From an uncultured Pelagibacteraceae bacterium (GTDB lineage: Bacteria; Pseudomonadota; Alphaproteobacteria; Pelagibacterales; Pelagibacteraceae), in contig CACKMS010000001.1 of assembly GCA_902601315.1 (NCBI GenBank), positions 1 to 64,000 on the forward strand: a DNA stretch of 64,000 nucleotides. Direction: 5' to 3'. Below, piece after piece: positions 35,659-44,988 of the stretch. The translations under genes and the position numbers were made by a program. Below the pieces are notes generated by a model, which saw only the letters and a program-made list of their open reading frames with translations, ran no database searches and was not told the origin of the DNA. Position 1 is the first letter of the stretch. Each line of letters starts with the position of its first letter.

Positions 35659-36762
35659 ATGATTAAAAAAACACCTTTATACAATTTACATATCCAACAT
35701 GGTGCAAAGATGGTTGAGTTTGCAGGTTATCAAATGCCTATTCAATATAAGAGTGGAATAATCCAAGAACATAAATTTACTAGAGAAAATGCTGGTATAT
35801 TTGATGTATCACATATGGGACAACTATTTATAACTGGTTCAGATCAGCTTACAGATGATCTTGAAAAAATATTTCCAGTTAATTTAAAAAATTTAAAGAT
35901 AAATCAAAGTAAATATTCTTTTTTAATGAATGAGCAGGGAGGAATTTACGACGATTTAATTATTACAAAATTAAAAGATGGTTACTTAATTATTCTTAAT
36001 GCAGCATGTAAAAAGCAAGACTTTGAAATTATAAAAAAAAAATTAGATTACAAATATGAGTTAAATTTAGATGAAAGCTTATCTTTGATTGCAATACAAG
36101 GACCAAAAGCAAAAGATGTATTAGGAAAAGTAGTTTCAAATATAACTAATCTTAAATTCATGAATGGAGGGGAATTTGAATATGATAATTTAAATATTTA
36201 TATAACAAGATCCGGTTATACTGGTGAAGATGGTTTTGAGATTTCTTTAGAAAACAAAAATGTTGAAAAATTTGTAGATCAATTAATTAATTATGGTGCT
36301 AAACTTATAGGACTTGGTGCAAGAGACACATTAAGATTAGAAGCTGGATTATGCTTATATGGTAATGATCTTGATGAAAAAACAAGTCCGATCGAGGCAA
36401 ACCTGAAATGGGCAATACCCAAATCAAGAGTTGATAGTGATTACCCTGGTTCAAATATTATAAAAAAACAAATTGATGATGGAGTAAAGACTTTAAGAGT
36501 TGGAATCAAACCTGAAACAAGAGTTATAGCAAGAGGAAATACTAAAATTTTTGATCAGAACGATAAAGAAATAGGCAAAGTTACAAGTGGTACATTTGGA
36601 CCAAGTGTTGAGTGCTCAATTGCAATGGGGTATGTCGAAAACAATTACTCACCAACAAATACAAAAATCTTTTTAGAAGTCAGAGGAAAAAAAGTTCCAG
36701 CTAATGTTTGTGATTTACCATTTTATAAAAAAAACTATGTAAAAGGAGAAAAAAATGTCTGA
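35659..36762 (+). CDS. gcvT: Aminomethyltransferase, glycine cleavage T protein
   Basis: Transfers the methylene group from the aminomethyl-lipoyl arm of GcvH to tetrahydrofolate, releasing ammonia. The N-terminal folate-binding fold is recognised from [17 protein letters not shown] and the catalytic region IFDVSHMGQ. The later segment [13 protein letters not shown] and the [17 protein letters not shown] block are family-typical. Length of 367 is normal. It follows the tandem glycine riboswitch and overlaps gcvH by 8 bases, so the whole system is one glycine-controlled operon. Confidence 0.98.
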   Translation: MIKKTPLYNLHIQHGAKMVEFAGYQMPIQYKSGIIQEHKFTRENAGIFDVSHMGQLFITGSDQLTDDLEKIFPVNLKNLKINQSKYSFLMNEQGGIYDDLIITKLKDGYLIILNAACKKQDFEIIKKKLDYKYELNLDESLSLIAIQGPKAKDVLGKVVSNITNLKFMNGGEFEYDNLNIYITRSGYTGEDGFEISLENKNVEKFVDQLINYGAKLIGLGARDTLRLEAGLCLYGNDLDEKTSPIEANLKWAIPKSRVDSDYPGSNIIKKQIDDGVKTLRVGIKPETRVIARGNTKIFDQNDKEIGKVTSGTFGPSVECSIAMGYVENNYSPTNTKIFLEVRGKKVPANVCDLPFYKKNYVKGEKNV

Positions 36763-37135
36763 AGTTAAATTTTCTAAAGAGCATGAATGGATTACACTCG
36801 AGGGTGAGGTTGCAACTATTGGAATTACAAAACATGCAACCGAAATGTTGGGTGATATTGTTTTTGCTGAGTTACCAGAAAAAGGGAAAAATGTTGAAAA
36901 AGATGGAACTGCAGGTGTAGTAGAGTCTACAAAAGCCGCAAGTGACGTTTACACACCTATCAGTGGAGAAGTAGTTGATGTAAATCAATCTATTGTAGAC
37001 GATCCAGCAAAAATTAATGAAGATCCCGAAGGTGCTGCATGGTTTTTTAAATTGAAGGTAAAAGATTTATCAGAATTAGACACTTTAATGAATAAAGAAG
37101 AATACGAGAAATTTGCAAAGGAGACATCAAGCTAA
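36755..37135 (+). CDS. gcvH: Glycine cleavage H protein
   Basis: Lipoylated shuttle protein carrying the aminomethyl intermediate between GcvP, GcvT and dihydrolipoamide dehydrogenase. The lipoyl-lysine is K60 in [16 protein letters not shown]. Length of 126 is typical. An AAAGGAG ribosome binding site lies within the end of gcvT. It overlaps gcvT by 8 bases and gcvP by one base (TAATG). The L protein (dihydrolipoamide dehydrogenase) is not in this window and would be shared with the 2-oxoacid dehydrogenases. Confidence 0.98.
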   Translation: MSEVKFSKEHEWITLEGEVATIGITKHATEMLGDIVFAELPEKGKNVEKDGTAGVVESTKAASDVYTPISGEVVDVNQSIVDDPAKINEDPEGAAWFFKLKVKDLSELDTLMNKEEYEKFAKETSS

Positions 37136-40005
37136 TGTTACATAATTCACAAAAAGAGTTTATTCGAAGACACATAGGTCCTTCAAATAATGAGCAACAA
37201 AAAATGCTTAAAGAACTTAACTTTAAGTCATTGGATGATCTAATAAATAGTACTGTTCCAGATAAAATACAGTTCAAAGGTGAACTAAATATTGGTGAGC
37301 CGAATTCAGAATACGAAGCGCTTAGAAAATTAAAATCAATTTCAAAAAAAAACCAAATTTACTCCAATTTTATTGGCATGGGTTATTATGGAACTTATAC
37401 ACCGTATGTTATTTTAAGAAATATATTGGAAAATCCTGGTTGGTATACATCATACACCCCTTACCAGCCTGAGGTGGCTCAAGGAAGATTAGAAATGTTA
37501 TTAAACTTCCAACAAATGATTGTTGATTTTACAGGAATGGATATTGCAAATGCATCTCTGCTTGACGAAGGAACAGCAGCAGCAGAGGCTATGGGTTTAA
37601 GTCATAGACTTAACAAAAGTGATAGTAACTTGGTTTTTGTCTCAGAAAATTGTCACCCACAAACTATCGAAGTTATACAAACTAGAGCAGAACCTATGGG
37701 ATTAAAAGTTCTTGTTGGTGAGGAGGACAAAGTTTTGGGTCAGTTAAAAGAGGATATTGTTTGTGGAATTTTACAATACCCAGGAACTCTAGGTGACATT
37801 AAAGATCCAAGTGTACATATAAGTAAAATCCGCAAAAAAAATGGTAAAGCGATCTTGGCTTGTGATTTATTAGCACTTGCTAAATTAAAAACACCAGGAG
37901 AACTTGGTGCAGATATAGCCGTCGGTAGCTCTCAAAGATTTGGTATTCCAATGGGTTATGGAGGGCCTCATGCAGCTTTTTTTGCAACAAAAGATGAATT
38001 TAAAAGATCAATGCCAGGAAGAATCGTTGGTGTTTCAGTTGATAGACATGGAAATAAGGCATACAGATTATCTCTACAAACTAGAGAGCAGCACATCAGA
38101 AGAGACAAAGCAACAAGCAATATTTGTACGGCACAAGCATTACTAGCGATTGTATCAGCAGCTTATGCAATATATCATGGACCACTAGGACTAAAGGAAA
38201 TTTCTGAAAGAGTATCTCAGCTAGCAAAAAATTTTGCCGATAAAATAAAACAATCTGGATATGAATTATATTCAGATTATTTCTTTGATACTGTAACTAT
38301 AATCACTAAAGAAAAGACCGATCAGATTTTTAAAAATGCTTTAGATCAAAAAGTAAATATTAGAAAAGTAAATTCAGAAATGCTCGCTATTTCTTTTGAT
38401 GAAAGAAAAAATGTTTATAGAGTCAATCAATTACTTAAAATTTTTAATGCAGCGGAATCCATTAAGAAAGAAGATCCTACAGTAAGTTTACCTAACCTAC
38501 CGAAAAATTTATTAAGAACTTCAAAATACTTAGAACATCCTGTTTTCAATTCATATCACTCAGAGACAGAAATGCTTAGATATCTTAAAAAATTGGAAGA
38601 TAAAGACATAGCTCTTAATAGAACTATGATTGCACTAGGGTCGTGTACTATGAAATTAAATGCGACTGCAGAAATGATACCTATTTCATGGAGAGAATTA
38701 GCCGAGCCACATCCATTTGTTCCTGTTGAGCAAATGGAAGGATATAGAGCTTTGTTCACTGATCTTAAAAATTGGCTAAGATCAATTACTGGTTTTTCTG
38801 GTGTCTCACTTCAGCCTAATGCAGGGGCTCAAGGAGAATATTCTGGTTTAATGGTAATAAGAAAATACCATTTAGATAGAGGCGAAAAAAACAGAAATAT
38901 ATGTTTAATACCAAGCTCAGCACATGGAACTAATCCAGCAAGTGCTCAGATGGTAGGAATGAAGGTGGTAGTAGTTAATTGTGATAAAGAGGGAAATGTT
39001 GATTTTGAAGATTTAAAGAAAAAAGCTGAGACACACTCGGAAAATCTCGGAGCTTTAATGGTTACATATCCATCCACACATGGTGTATTTGAGGAAAAAA
39101 TAAAAGATATATGTGAATTAATTCATAAACATGGAGGCCAAGTTTACATGGATGGTGCAAACTTAAATGCACTAGTTGGTATAGCAAAACCAGGAAATTT
39201 CGGTCCTGATGTTTGCCACATAAACCTACATAAAACATTTTGTATTCCTCACGGTGGAGGAGGCCCTGGAATGGGACCTATTGCATGTAAAAGGCATTTA
39301 CAGGTTTATCTTCCCAATCACCCGGTCGTTAAAGATTGTGGGCCTTCAACAGGAATTGGACCTGTTTCTGCAGCACCTTGGGGAAGTTCAAGTATTTTAT
39401 CAATTTCTTGGATGTATATTAAAATGATGGGCTCTCAAGGATTAAAACTTGCAACACAAATTGCGATACTAAATGCAAATTACATAGCAAATCGGTTAAA
39501 AGATCACTATCCAATACTTTATAAAGGCTCAAATGGTAATGTGGCTCATGAATGCATTATTGATATCAGATCAATTAAAAGTGAAACAGGTATTACTGAG
39601 GAAGATATTGCCAAAAGGTTAATAGATTACGGTTTCCATGCACCCACAATGTCATGGCCTGTAGCTGGCACAATGATGATAGAACCAACTGAAAGTGAGA
39701 GCCTATCTGAACTGGATAGATTTTGTGATACTTTGATTAGTATTAAATCAGAAATTGACATGATCAAGTCAGGTAAATTAGATAAAGTTGATAACCCAAT
39801 TAAAAATGCTCCACACACCGATTTTGAATTAGCTTCAGATGAATGGACACATAAATATTCAAGAGATCAAGCCGCTTATCCTGCAAAATTTTTGAGAGTA
39901 AATAAATTTTGGCCTCCAGTTGCAAGAGTAGACAATGTTTATGGAGATAAAAATATATTTTGTACCTGTCCTAGTATTGACGAATTTAAAGAAGATGCTG
40001 CATAA
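37135..40005 (+). CDS. gcvP: Glycine dehydrogenase (decarboxylating), P protein
   Basis: PLP-dependent decarboxylase of the glycine cleavage system, a full-length fused form of 956 residues with two homologous halves. The PLP-binding lysine is K700 in HINLHKTFCIPHGGGGPGMG. The N-terminal half contains RRHIGPS and the YTPYQPEVAQGRLE segment. It is coupled to gcvH by a TAATG overlap, and the flavoprotein gene begins 6 bases after the stop. The product methylene-tetrahydrofolate can feed panB, serine or formate, all relevant to other genes here. Confidence 0.98.
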   Translation: MLHNSQKEFIRRHIGPSNNEQQKMLKELNFKSLDDLINSTVPDKIQFKGELNIGEPNSEYEALRKLKSISKKNQIYSNFIGMGYYGTYTPYVILRNILENPGWYTSYTPYQPEVAQGRLEMLLNFQQMIVDFTGMDIANASLLDEGTAAAEAMGLSHRLNKSDSNLVFVSENCHPQTIEVIQTRAEPMGLKVLVGEEDKVLGQLKEDIVCGILQYPGTLGDIKDPSVHISKIRKKNGKAILACDLLALAKLKTPGELGADIAVGSSQRFGIPMGYGGPHAAFFATKDEFKRSMPGRIVGVSVDRHGNKAYRLSLQTREQHIRRDKATSNICTAQALLAIVSAAYAIYHGPLGLKEISERVSQLAKNFADKIKQSGYELYSDYFFDTVTIITKEKTDQIFKNALDQKVNIRKVNSEMLAISFDERKNVYRVNQLLKIFNAAESIKKEDPTVSLPNLPKNLLRTSKYLEHPVFNSYHSETEMLRYLKKLEDKDIALNRTMIALGSCTMKLNATAEMIPISWRELAEPHPFVPVEQMEGYRALFTDLKNWLRSITGFSGVSLQPNAGAQGEYSGLMVIRKYHLDRGEKNRNICLIPSSAHGTNPASAQMVGMKVVVVNCDKEGNVDFEDLKKKAETHSENLGALMVTYPSTHGVFEEKIKDICELIHKHGGQVYMDGANLNALVGIAKPGNFGPDVCHINLHKTFCIPHGGGGPGMGPIACKRHLQVYLPNHPVVKDCGPSTGIGPVSAAPWGSSSILSISWMYIKMMGSQGLKLATQIAILNANYIANRLKDHYPILYKGSNGNVAHECIIDIRSIKSETGITEEDIAKRLIDYGFHAPTMSWPVAGTMMIEPTESESLSELDRFCDTLISIKSEIDMIKSGKLDKVDNPIKNAPHTDFELASDEWTHKYSRDQAAYPAKFLRVNKFWPPVARVDNVYGDKNIFCTCPSIDEFKEDAA

Positions 40006-40011
40006 GTTTTA

Positions 40012-41250
40012 ATGAAAATTGGAGTTGTTGGATCAGGCATCTCAGGTCTTAGCGCAGCTTACTATCTTTCAAAAAAGCACCAAGTTGATGTATTTGAAAA
40101 AGAAGATCATTTTGGTGGTCACTCACATACAATTGATTTATTAATCGAGGAAAAGAAAATTTCTGTTGATATTGGATTTATAGTTTTTAACCACAAAACT
40201 TATCCTAATTTAATTAATTTTTTTGATGAAAATAAAGTTCACATAGAAAAAAGTGATATGTCTTTTGCTGTATCAGTTAAAGATACTAAATTTGAATATT
40301 GTGGAAGAGGTCTGAAAGGTATTTTTGCAAATAAATCGAATTTATTTAATAAATCTTTTTTAAAAATGTTTTTTGACATTTTAAAGTTTTATAAAAATTG
40401 TGAAAGAATAAATCAATTTGATCAAAAAATTACCTTAGGAGATTATTTAGTTAAAAATAAATTATCTGATTCATTTATAAATTTTCATTTAATACCAATG
40501 GTTTCAGCTATTTGGTCTATGCCACCGTATGAAGCAAGTAAAATGCCTTTAAAATTTTTCCTAAAATTCTTCCAAAATCACGGCTTATTCAAATTAAAAA
40601 ATAGACCGCAATGGTACACAGTCGCCAAAAGAAGTCGGACTTATGTTGCAAAAGTACTTTCAAGCATAAGTGGTGAATATTATAAAAATTATAATGTTAA
40701 TAGATTAATAAGAAGATCAAATGGAATTGACTTATATTATGGTGATAAAAGTGAATTCTTTAGTTATGACAAAGTGGTTTTGGCTAGTCACGCAGATCAA
40801 GCATTATCAATAATTGATGAGCCAACAAAAGAAGAGCAGGAAATTTTATCTAAGTTTAAATACAGAGAAAATATTGCTGTTATACATACAGACGAAAGTA
40901 TAATGCCTAATAATAAAGATATATGGAGCTCTTGGAATTCAAGCGTAGATAAAAATAACATAGAAAATAATTCTATAACTTATTGGTTAAATCTCTTACA
41001 AAATTTAAATTTCAATAAAAATATATTTTTAACCTTAAATCCAAATTTTAAAATTAATGAAGATAAAATATTAAAAAAAGTAAATTTTACTCATCCATAT
41101 TTCGATCAATCAGCACTAGATAACCAAGATAAATTAAAAAATTTACAAAATAAAAAAAATTTACTTTTTTGTGGGAGTTATTTTGGATATGGTTTTCATG
41201 AAGATGGAATTAAATCATCCATTGAAATGATAAAAGCCATAGATGATTAA
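40012..41250 (+). CDS. FAD-dependent amine-oxidase-like flavoprotein (COG2907 type)
   Basis: Flavoprotein with an N-terminal FAD-binding motif VGSGISGLSAAYYLSKKHQVDVFEKEDHFGG-like block (residues 5-36) and a C-terminal FAD contact LLFCGSYFGYGFHEDG. It belongs to the amine oxidase superfamily group usually found next to DUF1365 and a cyclopropane-synthase-like methyltransferase. That arrangement is repeated here with overlaps of 8 and 4 bases. I recall such clusters in Rhodobacter under singlet-oxygen control and linked to modified (furan) fatty acids. The reaction in this organism is unproven. Length is 412. Confidence 0.8.
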   Translation: MKIGVVGSGISGLSAAYYLSKKHQVDVFEKEDHFGGHSHTIDLLIEEKKISVDIGFIVFNHKTYPNLINFFDENKVHIEKSDMSFAVSVKDTKFEYCGRGLKGIFANKSNLFNKSFLKMFFDILKFYKNCERINQFDQKITLGDYLVKNKLSDSFINFHLIPMVSAIWSMPPYEASKMPLKFFLKFFQNHGLFKLKNRPQWYTVAKRSRTYVAKVLSSISGEYYKNYNVNRLIRRSNGIDLYYGDKSEFFSYDKVVLASHADQALSIIDEPTKEEQEILSKFKYRENIAVIHTDESIMPNNKDIWSSWNSSVDKNNIENNSITYWLNLLQNLNFNKNIFLTLNPNFKINEDKILKKVNFTHPYFDQSALDNQDKLKNLQNKKNLLFCGSYFGYGFHEDGIKSSIEMIKAIDD

Positions 41251-42010
41251 GAATTCAAAAATTTATACTGGAAAAGTAATACATAAAAGATTCAAACCTA
41301 AAGAACATTATTTTAAATATAATGTATTTTCACTATTAATAGATTTAAATGAGCTGGAAGAAATTAACAAATATATAAAAGTTTTTTCATACAATAAATT
41401 TAATATTATAAGTTTTTATGACAAAGATCACGGAGACAGAGATGGATCCTCAATAAAATTATGGGTTAAAAAAAATCTAAGGAAAATTGGAATTATGACA
41501 GAGGATATAAGTATTAAATTGTTATGTTATCCAAGAATCTTTGGTTATGTATTTAACCCCTTAAGTACATACTTTATATATAACAAGAACACAGAATTAA
41601 TTTCTATTTTTTATGAGGTAAAAAATACCTTCGGTGAGCAACATACATATATTTTTAAAGCTCAAGATGAAAAAACAGTTCAAAATAAATGTAAAAAAAA
41701 ATTTTATGTTTCGCCATTTATAGAGATGGATTGTGAGTACCATTTTAAAACACTTAATCCAAGAGAACAACTATCAGTAGTAATTAACCAGAATGATAAA
41801 GATGGTAAACTTTTGTTTGCCTCTCAAGATGGCGTATCGAAGGATTTTAATAATAAAAATTTAATATTATCTTATTTAACTCACCCGTTAATGACTTTTA
41901 AGATCATTGGAGCTATTCATTATGAAGCATTTAAATTATGGGCAAAAAGAATAAAACTCATAGCAAAGAAAATTAAATTAAAAAATAATATTACAATTGA
42001 AAGTAAATGA
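41243..42010 (+). CDS. DUF1365 protein
   Basis: Member of DUF1365 (COG3496), a family with no established activity that nearly always travels with the flavoprotein and methyltransferase genes found on either side here. It opens with SKIYTGKVIHKRFKPKEHYFKYNVF and includes the conserved YPRIFGYVFNPLSTYF and EVKNTFGEQHTY segments. Length is 255. It overlaps the flavoprotein gene by 8 bases and the methyltransferase gene by 4. Involvement in lipid modification is inferred from neighbours only. Confidence 0.85.
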   Translation: MIKNSKIYTGKVIHKRFKPKEHYFKYNVFSLLIDLNELEEINKYIKVFSYNKFNIISFYDKDHGDRDGSSIKLWVKKNLRKIGIMTEDISIKLLCYPRIFGYVFNPLSTYFIYNKNTELISIFYEVKNTFGEQHTYIFKAQDEKTVQNKCKKKFYVSPFIEMDCEYHFKTLNPREQLSVVINQNDKDGKLLFASQDGVSKDFNNKNLILSYLTHPLMTFKIIGAIHYEAFKLWAKRIKLIAKKIKLKNNITIESK

Positions 42011-43185
42011 ATTTAAATAATTGGTCAGATAAAATTGTTTTTAGTTCACTTAAATTGATCAAAAAAGGACATCTTATTCTGACAAATTATGATGACGAGA
42101 AATATTTATTTGGTGATCCAAGTCAAAAGCTTAAAGTAAAAATTAAAATAAACAAACCTGGATTAACTTATCAAATAGTTAAAAGTGGCAGCACAGGACT
42201 TGCAGAAGCTTACATACGAGGAGATTTTGAGACAGATGATTTGACAAATTTAATAGAATTAACCGCTAAAAACATAAAACTAGTATACAAATTTTCAGGA
42301 TTACTAGACTTTTCATTATTCAATAAAATTAAAAATTTTCTTTTAAAAAATAATAAATCTAGAAGTAAAAAAAATATTTCAAAACACTACGATTTGGGAA
42401 ATGAATTTTTCTCTTTATGGCTTGATCCAACCTTAACTTATTCAAGCGCCATTTTTGATCAAAAGGACAATGATTTGGAGAAGGCACAAATTAATAAGTA
42501 TAAAAAATTAGTTGAATTAATTAGACCAAAATCAGGAAATAAAATTTTAGAAATAGGATGTGGTTGGGGCGGTTTTGCTGAATATGTAGGTAAAAATCAT
42601 GATGTAAAACTTGATTGTATAACTATTTCAAAAAAACAATTTGAGTATGCATCAAATCGAATATTTAAAAATGGTCTTAATGAAAAAATTAATATTCAAT
42701 TTATGGATTATAGAGATGTAAAACAAAAGTATAATTCAATTGCATCAATAGAGATGATAGAGGCTGTTGGACAAAATTATTTAGAAAATTATTTTAAATC
42801 AATTAAGACGAATCTCGTTAGAGATGGCAGTGCAGCTATACAAGCTATAACAATAGATGATAATTTATTTGATAGATATAAAACTAAAGAAGATTTTATT
42901 CAAAAGTATATTTTTCCTGGTGGTTTCTTACCATCAAAAAAAAAATTATACGATTTGTCACAAAATAATGGTTTAGCTATCAATCAATATAATTCTTATG
43001 GACTCCATTATTCGAATACACTTAAAATTTGGCGTGATGAATTTTTTAAAAAATGGGAAGAGATCTCTAAGCAAGGATTTGATAATAAATTTAAAAGAAT
43101 GTGGCACTTTTATTTATCTTATTGTGAAGCAGGGTTTAAATCAAAAAATTTAGATTTGATCCAATTCTCATTACAAAATAGATAA
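42007..43185 (+). CDS. Cyclopropane-fatty-acyl-phospholipid synthase family methyltransferase
   Basis: SAM-dependent methyltransferase of the Cfa family, acting on the double bonds of membrane phospholipid acyl chains. The SAM-binding motif LEIGCGWGGF is at 181-190, preceded by the typical HYDLGNEFFSLWLDPTLTYSS (127-147) and followed by EMIEAVGQNY. Length is 392. Whether it makes cyclopropane rings or methylated chains as precursors of furan fatty acids cannot be read from the sequence; its place in the flavoprotein-DUF1365 cluster favours a specialised product. It overlaps DUF1365 by 4 bases. Confidence 0.88.
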   Translation: MNLNNWSDKIVFSSLKLIKKGHLILTNYDDEKYLFGDPSQKLKVKIKINKPGLTYQIVKSGSTGLAEAYIRGDFETDDLTNLIELTAKNIKLVYKFSGLLDFSLFNKIKNFLLKNNKSRSKKNISKHYDLGNEFFSLWLDPTLTYSSAIFDQKDNDLEKAQINKYKKLVELIRPKSGNKILEIGCGWGGFAEYVGKNHDVKLDCITISKKQFEYASNRIFKNGLNEKINIQFMDYRDVKQKYNSIASIEMIEAVGQNYLENYFKSIKTNLVRDGSAAIQAITIDDNLFDRYKTKEDFIQKYIFPGGFLPSKKKLYDLSQNNGLAINQYNSYGLHYSNTLKIWRDEFFKKWEEISKQGFDNKFKRMWHFYLSYCEAGFKSKNLDLIQFSLQNR

Positions 43186-43192
43186 GATACTT

Positions 43193-43741
43193 ATGATTAT
43201 TTTTTCTAATATTAAATCAATTTTATTGATAATTTTTTTTGGATTGATTACAAGTTGTTCAAGTAATCAATCTATGAAACCTCAAGATTTTAAAGATAAA
43301 AAACCAAGACTTGTTATAGAAGAATATTTGTCAGGTAATGTAAAAGCATGGGGCATTCTTCAAAACAGATCAGGTAAAGTTACAAGACAATTTTCAGCAA
43401 CCTTAAATGGAAAATGGGATGGGAAAAAACTTATATTAGATGAGAAATTTAATTGGGATGATGGAGAAGTACAAGATAGACAATGGCATATCACAAAACT
43501 AGACGAGCATAATTATGAAGGCACAGCTTCGGATGTGGTTGGAAAAGCAAAAGGATATTCTTATGGCCCTGCATTTAAATTTGAATATGTTTTATTAGTC
43601 CCTGTAAAAGGAAAAGAGATAAAAATTACCTTTGATGATTGGATATTTATGCAAGATGAAAAAGTTGCAATCAACAGAGCAAAAATGACAAAATTTGGTT
43701 TTAAAGTTGCTGAACTAACTGTTTTTTTTATTAAGGAATAA
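43193..43741 (+). CDS. DUF3833 lipoprotein
   Basis: Lipoprotein of the DUF3833 family. A type II signal peptide leads to a lipobox (GLITSCSS) with the lipidated cysteine at residue 22, so it is anchored to a membrane on the periplasmic side. The mature part is a beta-rich lipocalin-like sequence (for example GKVTRQFSATLNGKWDGKKL and DGEVQDRQWHITK). Length is 182. It follows the methyltransferase by 7 bases and is the usual fourth member of this cluster, perhaps carrying or sensing a lipid; function is not established. It abuts the convergent SDR gene with no gap. Confidence 0.82.
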   Translation: MIIFSNIKSILLIIFFGLITSCSSNQSMKPQDFKDKKPRLVIEEYLSGNVKAWGILQNRSGKVTRQFSATLNGKWDGKKLILDEKFNWDDGEVQDRQWHITKLDEHNYEGTASDVVGKAKGYSYGPAFKFEYVLLVPVKGKEIKITFDDWIFMQDEKVAINRAKMTKFGFKVAELTVFFIKE

Positions 43742-44497
43742 TTATTTTTTTTGGAACTTAGTTAGCTTTTTTACAAGATAAAAATATATCTTGTATGGCA
43801 AAATACTAAAAAATTTCAGTGTTAAAGTTAATTCTTTTGGAAAATGTATTTCAAAATTATTTTTCTTTGTTAATCCATCGTAAATTTTTTCTGCAGCATA
43901 CTCAGGTGTTTTTAAAAAAGGCATTTTAAAATCATTCTTATCAGTCATAGGTGTCTTAATAAAACCAGGGGAAACTAAGGAAACTCGTACATTAAATCTG
44001 CCAAAATCAAAATAAAGACTTTCTGCAAGATTATTTAAAGCAGACTTTGACGGGCCATACCCTGTTGAATTAGGCAAACCCCTGTAGCCTGCAATAGAAG
44101 ATACAATTACAATTGCACCATCTTTCTTGTCTTTATAATATTGTTCAACAGCTTTAATAGAATTAACAGTTCCAAAAAAGTTTACTCGAAATACATTTTC
44201 AATTTGCTCAACGTCTATATCCTTTTCTTTTTTTGGGTCCCATGTTCCAGTTGAAAAAAAGCAGATATCAACTCCTCCAAACTTTTCAAGAATTTGATCA
44301 AAAATAATTTTACAATCATTTTTATTCGTTACATCTAAACTAAAATCATAAATATTTTCAAACTTTTCTGATAATTCTTTTAGTAAATTTTCACGTCTTG
44401 CAGATATAGCAACATTCCATCCTTCATCAGCAAATTTGATGGCTAATGCTTTTCCAATTCCAGTGCTACCTCCAGTGATCCAAATTGTTTTTTTCAT
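43742..44497 (-). CDS. Short-chain dehydrogenase/reductase
   Basis: Classical SDR oxidoreductase using NAD(P). The cofactor motif TGGSTGIGKALA (7-18) and the catalytic Ser plus Y-x3-K (SSIAGYRGLPNSTGYGPSK) are complete. Length is 251, with a hydrophobic C-terminal stretch that may associate with membrane. The substrate is unknown. Its position between the DUF3833 lipoprotein (convergent, adjacent base) and TspO (divergent, 24 bases) suggests membership of the lipid-modification cluster, where SDR genes often occur. Confidence 0.85.
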   Translation of the reverse strand: MKKTIWITGGSTGIGKALAIKFADEGWNVAISARRENLLKELSEKFENIYDFSLDVTNKNDCKIIFDQILEKFGGVDICFFSTGTWDPKKEKDIDVEQIENVFRVNFFGTVNSIKAVEQYYKDKKDGAIVIVSSIAGYRGLPNSTGYGPSKSALNNLAESLYFDFGRFNVRVSLVSPGFIKTPMTDKNDFKMPFLKTPEYAAEKIYDGLTKKNNFEIHFPKELTLTLKFFSILPYKIYFYLVKKLTKFQKK

Positions 44498-44521
44498 ACT
44501 ATTCTGTTGTATAGTATTTAA

Positions 44522-44986
44522 ATGCTTAAAAATAAATTTATATCTTTATTTCTATTTTTAATTGTTACATTTACCGCATCTTTTACAGGAGGTATTTTAA
44601 CAATTAAATTCAAAGATCCTTGGTATTCTCTATTAAACAAACCATTTTTCAATCCACCAGACTGGATATTTGCACCAGTATGGACAATCTTGTATTTTTT
44701 AATGGCCCTAGCAATTTGGAACATTTGGATAAAAAGTAATAAGCTAAACCTAGTTTACTTATATTTTATTCATCTAATATTTAACACAACTTGGAGTATC
44801 GTTTTTTTTGGGTTTAAAAATATAGAACTAGCTTTAATAAATTTGATTGTGATAATTTTATTCATTGTAATTTTATTTCTAAAATATAAAGATATAAGTA
44901 AGTTTAGTGCATATTTAATGATACCATATTTTTTATGGTGTAGTTATGCACTTCTATTAAATTTTAATTTAATGATTTTAAATTAG
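44522..44986 (+). CDS. TspO/MBR family membrane protein
   Basis: Five-helix inner or outer membrane protein of the TspO/peripheral benzodiazepine receptor family, binding porphyrins and linked to light and oxidative responses in alphaproteobacteria. The family signature WYSLLNKPFFNPPDWIFAPVW is clear (positions 34-54), followed by ILYFLMALAIWNIW. Length of 154 is typical. It is divergent from the SDR gene and followed 2 bases later by the oxidase-like flavoprotein gene. Confidence 0.92.
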   Translation: MLKNKFISLFLFLIVTFTASFTGGILTIKFKDPWYSLLNKPFFNPPDWIFAPVWTILYFLMALAIWNIWIKSNKLNLVYLYFIHLIFNTTWSIVFFGFKNIELALINLIVIILFIVILFLKYKDISKFSAYLMIPYFLWCSYALLLNFNLMILN

Positions 44987-44988
44987 TT

